This document shows, piece after piece, positions 57,930 through 64,000 of a DNA stretch of 64,000 bases; within the stretch, counting starts at the first letter, position 1; each line of letters begins with the position of its first letter. The position numbers were made by a program, and so were the translations under genes. Source of the stretch: Burkholderiales bacterium (GTDB lineage: Bacteria; Pseudomonadota; Gammaproteobacteria; Burkholderiales; Burkholderiaceae_C); the NCBI GenBank assembly GCA_025350145.1, contig JANXYH010000017.1:24610-88609 (forward strand), given 5' to 3'. The notes below the pieces were generated by a model. It was not told the DNA's origin and did not search any database. It worked only from the letters and a program-made list of their open reading frames with translations.

Positions 57930-58113
57930 GGCGGCGAATTCTATCGACCGGGCCACAGGACGGGCGGGGCCACCAAGGGCTTGTCCCGTCCCCGGCTCGG
58001 CCCAGGCCGGCGACGGTGGCGCCGCACCTAGAATGCGCGGCGGCTTTGAAGCCGCAGATCGCCCGCGCCGGTGGCGTCGCTGCCGCGCAGCGCCGGCAGC
58101 GGGTCTTTCGCGC

Positions 58114-58160
58114 ACTGGCCACAACAGGCCATATCAGGCCACAACAGGCCATTGCAGGCA
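58114..58160. repeat. 10/20-bp tandem repeat upstream of the Wza-like gene
   Basis: A 20-base unit GGCCACAACAGGCCATxxCA occurs twice in tandem (58117-58136 and 58137-58156), each made of two ten-base half units CAGGCCA. It sits 28 to 74 bases before the export-protein ATG in the 258-base divergent gap, where promoters for both genes should lie. Confidence 0.8.
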
Positions 58161-58187
58161 TTGGCCTATCCCACCCGTCCCGCCACG

Positions 58188-60110
58188 ATGAATCTCGCCC
58201 TGCTGTCCCCCTGGCCCGGTACCAGGCGCTTGCGCTTTTGGCCAAGGGCGCTGACGGCTGTTGGCGCCGGACTGCTGCTGTGCCTGGCCTTGGCCGGTGG
58301 CGCTGCGGCACAGGGCAGCGGCAGCGGCACGAACGACGCCTCGTCCGCCAGCGGCCCGATCCGGCTGCGCCAGGGTCTGCCGGATGACGCCGCCCTGCAG
58401 GCGCCCAATCCCTGGCCGTCCTCGCTGCCCGGCGCCAGCCAGGCGGCGGCTGACGCCGGCAAGCCGGCCGACGCCGCAGCCGAACGCACAGCCAAGCCAA
58501 CCGGTGAATTCGAGGCCTATGTCAGGCTGCCGCGGTTTGGCACCGATCTGGTGGCCGAACTGGCTTCCGCCAACAACGATTTCAGCCCGGTGGTTCCGCC
58601 GGACTACGTGCTGCAGTCGGGTGACGAGGTGGCGCTGCAGTTCTGGGGTTCGGTCGATGCCGACCTGCGCCTGCTGGTCGACCGAACCGGCCGGATTTCG
58701 ATCCCCCGGGTGGGCGCGGTGATGGTCGCCGGCCAGCGCCTGGCCGATCTGCACGAGTTGCTGACCCGGCGCACGGCCTTGGTGTTCAAGAACTTCGAGC
58801 TCAGCGTCTCGCTGGGCCGGCTGCGCGGCGTGCGGGTCTACGTCACCGGTTACGTCAAACGCCCCGGCGCCTATGTGCTGTCCAGCCTGTCGACGGCGAT
58901 GAACGCGGTGATGCGTGCCGGCGGGCCGGCGGACTCGGGCAGTTTTCGCCAGGTCGAATTGCGCCGCGGCGACAAGCTGGTCGCCAAGCTCGACCTCTAC
59001 GACCTGCTGCTGCGCGGCGACAAGGGCGGCGACAGCCTGGTGCAGCCGGGCGACGTGGTGCATGTGGTCGCCGTCGGGCCCTTGGTGGCGATCAAGGGCA
59101 GCATCAACCGGCCGGCGATCTATGAGCTCAACGCCAGTGAGACCCTGGGCGATGCGCTCAAGCTGGCGGGCGGATTCGGCGCCCTGGCAGACCGCAGCCG
59201 GATCGCGATCGAGCGGCTCGAGGACCGCAACGACAAACGGGTGGTCGAGTGGAAGCTGCCCGACGCCAACCTCGCCAAGCTGAGCAGCGGCGATGTGCTG
59301 CGGGTGTTCAGTGGCGTCGACGCCGGCCTGTCGGTCATGCGACAGAACAAGCGCATCAAGGTCGAGGGCGAAGTTGGCCGGCCCGGCGAGTTCGTGCTGC
59401 CGCCCAACAGCAGCCTCAACGATGCGCTCAGGGCTGCCGGCGGCACGACCAGCTCGGCCTACCTGTATGGGGCGGTATTCACCCGCGAAAGCGTGCGCCA
59501 GGTGCAGCAGGAGAACTACGACCGCGCGCTGCGCGATTTCGAAACCCAGCTCGTCCGAACCGGCACCACCCAACGCGTGACCACCGCCGACGAAGCCTCG
59601 GCGCAGGCCGCGTCCAATGCCGCCAATGAGCGGCTGATAGACCGCCTGCGGTCGCTGCGCCCGAACGGGCGAATCGTGCTGCAGCTCACGTCCAACGCGG
59701 CCGAGTTGCCCGACCTGATCCTCGAAGATGGCGACCGGCTGCTGATCCCGCCGCGCGCCAACACCGTCGGGGTCTTTGGCAGCGTGTTCAGCGGCGGCAG
59801 CTACCTCTATTCGCCCAGCCGCACGGTCGGCGACTACCTCAACCTGGCCGGCGGCCCGTCGCGCGGCGCCGACCAGTCCAGCGTCTTCGTGATCCGTGCC
59901 AACGGCACGGTCAGCAGCAGCCCGCAGACCGGTGGTGGCCTGTTCTCGCGCGGCCCGGTGTTGTGGAGCGTGGTCGCCGAGCCGGGCGACACGGTGTACG
60001 TGCCCGAGGAATTGAACAAGACCACCTTCGTGCAGAACGCCAAGGACTGGACCCAGATCCTCTACCAGTTCGGCCTGGGCATCGCCGGGCTCAAGAGCGC
60101 CTTCCGATGA
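58188..60110 (+). CDS. Polysaccharide biosynthesis/export protein (Wza/OPX family)
   Basis: Outer-membrane export protein of 640 aa. Signal peptide (ALTAVGAGLLLCLALAGG, cleavage after AAAQ), then the Poly_export domain with YVLQSGDEVALQFWGSVDAD, and several SLBB domains (VYVTGYVKRPGAYVLSSLST, IKGSINRPAIYELNASETLG, EGEVGRPGEFVLPPNSSLND). It is longer than Wza (379 aa), as are other multi-SLBB OPX proteins. ATGA overlap with the Wzz-like gene confirms the Wza-Wzz pair. Confidence 0.92.
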   Translation: MNLALLSPWPGTRRLRFWPRALTAVGAGLLLCLALAGGAAAQGSGSGTNDASSASGPIRLRQGLPDDAALQAPNPWPSSLPGASQAAADAGKPADAAAERTAKPTGEFEAYVRLPRFGTDLVAELASANNDFSPVVPPDYVLQSGDEVALQFWGSVDADLRLLVDRTGRISIPRVGAVMVAGQRLADLHELLTRRTALVFKNFELSVSLGRLRGVRVYVTGYVKRPGAYVLSSLSTAMNAVMRAGGPADSGSFRQVELRRGDKLVAKLDLYDLLLRGDKGGDSLVQPGDVVHVVAVGPLVAIKGSINRPAIYELNASETLGDALKLAGGFGALADRSRIAIERLEDRNDKRVVEWKLPDANLAKLSSGDVLRVFSGVDAGLSVMRQNKRIKVEGEVGRPGEFVLPPNSSLNDALRAAGGTTSSAYLYGAVFTRESVRQVQQENYDRALRDFETQLVRTGTTQRVTTADEASAQAASNAANERLIDRLRSLRPNGRIVLQLTSNAAELPDLILEDGDRLLIPPRANTVGVFGSVFSGGSYLYSPSRTVGDYLNLAGGPSRGADQSSVFVIRANGTVSSSPQTGGGLFSRGPVLWSVVAEPGDTVYVPEELNKTTFVQNAKDWTQILYQFGLGIAGLKSAFR

Positions 60111-61321
60111 GCGGTGCAAGCGCCACGCCCGAGCCACAGGGCCATCCGTTCGACCGCTCGGCGGCACAACCCGTGGCTGCCGACGACGGCCTGGACCTGT
60201 GGCAGTTGCTGGCCTTCCTGGCCGCTCGCTGGCCCTGGCTGATCGGCCTGCCGCTGCTCGCCGCTGCCGCGACCATTGCCTACAGCTACCGGCTGGCGCC
60301 GAGCTTCACCGCCGTCACCACCGTCCTGCCGCCACAGCAGTCGCAGGGCGCCGCGATCGCCTCGCTGGCCTCGTTGGGCGCACTCGCCGGCCTGGGCGGC
60401 GGCACGGCCGCGCCGCGCGCGCCGGCCGAACAGTACGTGGCCATGCTGCAGAGCGCGACCATGGCGGACCGCATCGTCGACGCCTTCGACCTGATGCGCC
60501 TGCATGGCCACGCGACCCGGTCCGCCGCCCGTGGCCAGGTTTGGGGCGCGGTCAGCATCGGCATCGGCAAGAAGGACGGCCTGCTGGCGATCGAGGTCAC
60601 CGATGGCGACCCGCAGCGCGCCGCCGACATCGCCAACCGCTTTGTCGCCGAGCTGCGCAGCATGACCAATGGCATGGCCATGGCCGAGGCCAAGCGCCGC
60701 CGCCAGTACTACGAAGGCGTGCTCCAGGAAGCCCGTGACGGCTTGACACAGGCCCAGCGTGCCCTGCAGGCCACCGGGTTCAACGCCAGCGCGATCAAGG
60801 CCGAGCCCAAGGCTGCGGCCGATAACTACGCGAGGTTGCAGTCACAACTGGTCTTGGCCGATGTCAGGCTGCAGGCCCTGCGCGGCGCGCTGACCGACAA
60901 CGCGCCCGAGGTCCGTCAACAGCAGACCACCGTCAACGCCCTGCGGGCCTTGGTCTCCAGCAGCGAATCCAACGCCCGCACAGCGGCGCTGGACCCACCT
61001 TCAGGCAATGCCGGCTCGCCCGACTTCATCAGCCGCTACCGCGATTTCAAGTACCACGAGACCCTGTTCGAGGTCTATGCCCGGCAATATGAGTCCGCGC
61101 GTGCCGACGAGACCCGCGAGAGCACGACCATCCAGGTGGTCGATCCGGCCACCCCGCCCGAGATCAAGAGCGGGCCGCGGCGCCTGGCGATGGCCACCAA
61201 TGTCGCGCTGATAGTCGGCATGATTACCATGCTCTTCATTCTGCTTATCGAGACAATTCGCCGCAAAGGCAGGACAAATCGCCCGGTAGTCTCACATGGG
61301 ATACCGCCTAGTAGGCTCTAA
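60107..61321 (+). CDS. Chain-length determinant (Wzz/PCP) protein
   Basis: Inner-membrane co-polymerase of 404 aa. A first membrane helix (WPWLIGLPLLAAAATIAYSY, about 42-61), a large periplasmic coiled-coil domain with many Gln/Ala heptads, and a second helix near residue 365-385 (LAMATNVALIVGMITMLFIL). The pre-helix VVDPATPPEIKSGPRRL is the PCP motif. There is no C-terminal kinase domain. Codon use turns AT-richer in the last 35 codons, and the end (RKGRTNRPVVSHGIPPSRL) looks unlike the rest. Confidence 0.9.
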   Translation: MSGASATPEPQGHPFDRSAAQPVAADDGLDLWQLLAFLAARWPWLIGLPLLAAAATIAYSYRLAPSFTAVTTVLPPQQSQGAAIASLASLGALAGLGGGTAAPRAPAEQYVAMLQSATMADRIVDAFDLMRLHGHATRSAARGQVWGAVSIGIGKKDGLLAIEVTDGDPQRAADIANRFVAELRSMTNGMAMAEAKRRRQYYEGVLQEARDGLTQAQRALQATGFNASAIKAEPKAAADNYARLQSQLVLADVRLQALRGALTDNAPEVRQQQTTVNALRALVSSSESNARTAALDPPSGNAGSPDFISRYRDFKYHETLFEVYARQYESARADETRESTTIQVVDPATPPEIKSGPRRLAMATNVALIVGMITMLFILLIETIRRKGRTNRPVVSHGIPPSRL

Positions 61322-61590
61322 AGCGCACTGCCAAGCACGATTCTGTGCTACTGCACCAGTCCCTTCCAAGTTTTTACGCCGCCTGGACCTCAGCCGATTT
61401 ACTGCACCGGTTCAGCTAGAGGTCACCTCGCTCGGCGAAGGAAGATCGACGTGCGTTCGTGATAGTAGGAGTATTACCATCCGTGATCTTTATTGATCAA
61501 CTGGCGACATATGAATGCGACAACGAACGCAGCCTCGCATCCACCCAACCCACTCCGGCACAGCTTAGAAAAGCCAGGGACCGACAGCCA

Positions 61591-62202
61591 ATGCCTCGCT
61601 GGATAAGAAAGCTACTGAAGGCCTCCTATCTGGGATGCCTACGACATGGCCCAGGACTGCGAAACATTTATGACTCACTTGATACGCCGTCGCCAATTCT
61701 GCCGCGTATGCTGTTCATGCAAAAGGGATTGGGATTTAATCGACGGGTGCCCTGGCCGGTACATTTTACTTCAAGAGTGTCCGGCTGGCAATTCATAGAA
61801 ATCGGAATCGCGGTCGCGCCTGGCTTCGAAGGTGGATGCTATATATTCGCCAGCCGCGAGTCACCTATATCCATTGGGGATTACACGATAATTTCCGCGA
61901 ATGTCTGCCTTGCCGGCTACAACCATGATCTTTACGACTACACCAAATTTCCATCGAAAGGTGGTATTAAAGTTGGTCGGTACTGCTGGATCGGCATGAA
62001 CGCCTCAGTAATGCCTGGCACCGAATTAGGCGATCATACTGTAGTCGCCGCCGGCTCCGTTGTTACGCGATCCTTTCCAAACGGCTATTGTGTTGTCGGT
62101 GGCGTACCCGCGAGACTTATTAAGCACCTTGATCCTAGCAAGACCATCGAGCGACGCTCGCCGAACGAATTTATCGGATTCCGCAGGGTAAATTCCAAGT
62201 GA
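61591..62202 (+). CDS. Acyltransferase, left-handed beta-helix (hexapeptide) family
   Basis: Transferase of 203 aa, likely O-acetylating a sugar. Hexapeptide turns: PISIGDYTIISANVCLAGYN, the active-site His in GYNHDLYD, and IKVGRYCWIGMNASVMPGTE followed by LGDHTVVAAGSVVT. The protein is close to the xenobiotic/NodL-type acetyltransferases. The ATG at 61591 is preferred; the frame opens at 61459 but the first 44 residues are not conserved. Clearly lower G+C than upstream genes, as expected for a transferred glycan gene. The preceding 269 bases hold no recognisable gene. Confidence 0.85.
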   Translation: MPRWIRKLLKASYLGCLRHGPGLRNIYDSLDTPSPILPRMLFMQKGLGFNRRVPWPVHFTSRVSGWQFIEIGIAVAPGFEGGCYIFASRESPISIGDYTIISANVCLAGYNHDLYDYTKFPSKGGIKVGRYCWIGMNASVMPGTELGDHTVVAAGSVVTRSFPNGYCVVGGVPARLIKHLDPSKTIERRSPNEFIGFRRVNSK

Positions 62203-63461
62203 AACTTGTTGCTGGCCCACGCAAATATATCTTGACACTACTGTCAGGATCAGCCTTGGCCCAGTTGATCATGTTTGCTGCGGCACCGGCGCTTAGCAGA
62301 CTCTATGAGCCTGCAGTTTTCGGACAGTATGCCAGTCTCAGCTTGCTTCTTTCGATTATAACCGTAATGGCGACAGGAAAGTATGAGCTTGGAATTCTTC
62401 TACCCGAGTCTAAAACGGAAGCCTGGGCACTGGCAACGCTTGCCGGCGGAATGGCACTGGTCACTGCTGTATTGATCGGCCTCGGGGCCGCCCTGTGGCT
62501 CTTTCTGACACGCCCTGTGAGCTGGCTAGGTCAAATTGGCGTTGCACAATACGGACTGCTGTTGCTGGCAATGGGAATGATTGTCGCGAGCGCCTGGCAG
62601 ACCATATTATTTTCGTGGATGAATCGTCTCGGGCTATACAATTCAATTTCAACCAGTAGACTCACCCAGGCCGGCACCGCGACAGTGGCGCAGATGACTC
62701 TCTCGTTGATATCCGACAGCATGCTCAGCCTCCTTCTTGGAACCGTGCTTGGGCTGGCCGTCTGCTTGATGCTTCAATGGACAAGCGTGCGTCGCGAAAT
62801 TCATTTACCTTGGCCCGATAAGGGCGTGATTGGCAAGGTTGCGCGCTCACATCTGAATCTGCCTAAATATTCGATTCCGACAGACTTGATAGGAACTCTG
62901 CTGGCGCAGTTGCCGATCCTGCTCCTCGGACTCAAGTTCACAGACGCTACCGTCGGAATGTTCAGTTTGGCGCAACGCACTTTGCAAGCCCCTATGCAAC
63001 TGGTCTCGAACTCTGTAGGCGAAGTCTTCCGTACGCAGGCAGCGCAACTGTATGCGGCCGAAGGTCATTGCGATCAGTACTTCAGAGACACCATACGGTT
63101 ACTGACGCCCTTTGCGGGAGCAGCAGTCGCCGTTGTTGTATTTGCTGGCCCTGACATTTTCGCGCTGATATTTGGTAAGGCATGGTATACCGCAGGGGAA
63201 TACGCTCGAATTTTGATCATTCTATTTTCGCTTAAGTTTGTAGTCAGCCCGGTTTCATATATGTTTATTATTGCCAGGAAGACCAGCTTGGATTTCCGCT
63301 TGCACCTACTTTTTCTGGTTGTCCTAGGGTTTATTTACTTTGCCAGCTGGCCGTGGCTTGAGTCACCGATAGAAGTCTTGGCGATATTCGTTTTTGTTCT
63401 CTCGCCGATGTATCTCGTTTACCTCAAGCTATCGTCTCGGTTTGCCGCAGGTAGAGTTTGA
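62199..63461 (+). CDS. Oligosaccharide flippase family protein (Wzx-like)
   Basis: Polytopic protein of 420 aa with about twelve predicted helices. It shows GSALAQLIMFAAAPALSRLY and FGQYASLSLLLSIITVMATG near the start, typical of Wzx/RfbX flippases that turn lipid-linked repeat units to the periplasm. LNLPKYSIPTDLIGTLLAQL opens the second half. The GTG at 62199 overlaps the stop of the acyltransferase gene (GTGA). AT-richer than the chromosome average seen here. Confidence 0.88.
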   Translation: MKLVAGPRKYILTLLSGSALAQLIMFAAAPALSRLYEPAVFGQYASLSLLLSIITVMATGKYELGILLPESKTEAWALATLAGGMALVTAVLIGLGAALWLFLTRPVSWLGQIGVAQYGLLLLAMGMIVASAWQTILFSWMNRLGLYNSISTSRLTQAGTATVAQMTLSLISDSMLSLLLGTVLGLAVCLMLQWTSVRREIHLPWPDKGVIGKVARSHLNLPKYSIPTDLIGTLLAQLPILLLGLKFTDATVGMFSLAQRTLQAPMQLVSNSVGEVFRTQAAQLYAAEGHCDQYFRDTIRLLTPFAGAAVAVVVFAGPDIFALIFGKAWYTAGEYARILIILFSLKFVVSPVSYMFIIARKTSLDFRLHLLFLVVLGFIYFASWPWLESPIEVLAIFVFVLSPMYLVYLKLSSRFAAGRV

Positions 63462-63463
63462 TC

Positions 63464-64000
63464 ATGTGCGGTATTGCTGCACTCTTTCAGACCAAACCCA
63501 GCTTGTCTGCCGGGACAGTCAATGCAATGGCTGACCTGATCGCGCATCGCGGCCCAGACGGTGAGGGCTATGTGCTGGGCAATTTTGAAGGCCAAGCTTT
63601 CTTTCGAGGACTAGATACCCCACCAGAGGCGGGCCGCGGAACGACATATGAGCCCGGTATTAAGTTGCCTGCTGACAATCGGAACTGGCAATGGGCAATG
63701 GGACATCGACGTCTCTCAATTATCGACCTATCAGCAACCGGGCACCAGCCGATGTCAGACTGGAGCGGCCGTCTGACCATTAGCTACAATGGTGAGGTAT
63801 ACAACTATTTAGAATTGCGGCATGAACTTGAAAAGTCTGGGCATCGGTTTGTCGGAAATTCAGATACTGAAGTTGTCTTGGCTGCATTCGCGCAGTGGGG
63901 CAATGACTGCTTACATCGATTTAAGTGCGCGAATTTCGTCTATCCAAGTGCCAAATTTCCCCTGGTGCAAAAGATTATTCAAATAAATCCAGAAAAAGGG
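63464..64000 (+). CDS. asnB: Asparagine synthase (glutamine-hydrolysing), 5' part, disrupted
   Basis: N-terminal glutamine amidotransferase domain. MCGIAALFQ with the catalytic Cys2, LIAHRGPDGEGYVLGNF, GHRRLSIIDLSATGHQPM, YNGEVYNYLELRHEL and NSDTEVVLAAFAQWGNDCLH are all canonical. After LHRF (about nt 63922) the expected GxFAFA block is replaced by CANFVYPSAKFPL, which has no family similarity, although the frame stays open to the window edge. The gene is probably interrupted here or the assembly has a junction. Related enzymes amidate sugars in O-antigen and exopolysaccharide loci. Confidence 0.8.
   Translation, partial: MCGIAALFQTKPSLSAGTVNAMADLIAHRGPDGEGYVLGNFEGQAFFRGLDTPPEAGRGTTYEPGIKLPADNRNWQWAMGHRRLSIIDLSATGHQPMSDWSGRLTISYNGEVYNYLELRHELEKSGHRFVGNSDTEVVLAAFAQWGNDCLHRFKCANFVYPSAKFPLVQKIIQINPEKG
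63923..64000. mobile_element. Possible insertion-sequence end inside asnB
   Basis: From 63923 the sequence departs from asnB. It contains two similar blocks 23 bases apart, AAGTGCGCGAATTTCGTC (63923) and AAGTGCCAAATTTCCCC (63946). Repeated short binding sites at one end are known for IS21-family elements, and the AAGTG-AATTT pattern fits that style. No transposase can be seen before the window ends, so this is a tentative call. Confidence 0.3.

Overview
This is a GC-rich chromosomal window from a betaproteobacterium, most probably of the order Burkholderiales (Rubrivivax/Leptothrix/Comamonadaceae-like). I infer this from the gene orders rpsI-rplM next to erpA, rne-rluC-HAD phosphatase-Rieske-S49 peptidase, and yceD-rpmF-plsX-fabHDG-acpP-fabF-rpoE-rseA-mucD-lepA-lepB-rnc-era-recO-pdxJ-acpS-nagZ. 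Species cannot be fixed from sequence alone. I saw no tRNA, rRNA or CRISPR array.

Layout. 1-3667: erpA, rpsI and rplM on the minus strand, then a DUF2726 protein and the SrkA-type kinase on plus. 3680-10192: a minus-strand sugar operon holding all four steps to GDP-D-glycero-alpha-D-manno-heptose (gmhA, hddA, gmhB, hddC), an Rmd-like NDP-sugar reductase and two exosortase/PEP-CTERM-type glycosyltransferases. 10329-20665: a mixed region with htpG, a two-subunit molybdenum hydroxylase, a binding lipoprotein, an Lrp regulator, a GH24-type lysozyme, a secreted protein, a FrnE-like DsbA protein and an 8-oxoguanine deaminase. It also holds a relic of a GH32 gene. 20751-26744: the TPR lipoprotein PrsT, an S49 peptidase, a Rieske protein, a HAD phosphatase and rluC. 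26745-30472: a leader of about 620 nt and rne. 30522-48818: about 20 collinear minus-strand genes for fatty-acid/phospholipid synthesis, envelope stress (sigma E), secretion, translation and RNA processing. 48861-51831: maf, a tetrapyrrole-methylase-type methyltransferase and rhlE.

51954-64000 is a second surface-polysaccharide locus: rfbD, rfbC, a WbpP-like epimerase, a membrane protein, a GT2 enzyme, a WecA-like initiating transferase, Wza-like and Wzz-like export proteins, a hexapeptide acyltransferase, a Wzx-like flippase and the start of asnB. From about 61.2 kb the DNA is visibly AT-richer, as expected for an exchangeable glycan cassette, and asnB loses family similarity about 75 bases before the window ends.

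Functionally the window couples glycan precursor supply (GDP-heptose, dTDP-rhamnose, UDP-HexNAc) with assembly and export, beside a housekeeping block for lipids, translation and RNA decay. The most unusual local features are a near-perfect 30-bp triplication inside the 5' end of fabG, short GC-rich tandem repeats at several operon junctions, a sigma-E operon lacking rseB, a Mo-hydroxylase lacking its FAD subunit, and the deletion-fused GH32 relic. I found no clear candidate for a wholly new defence or mobile system.
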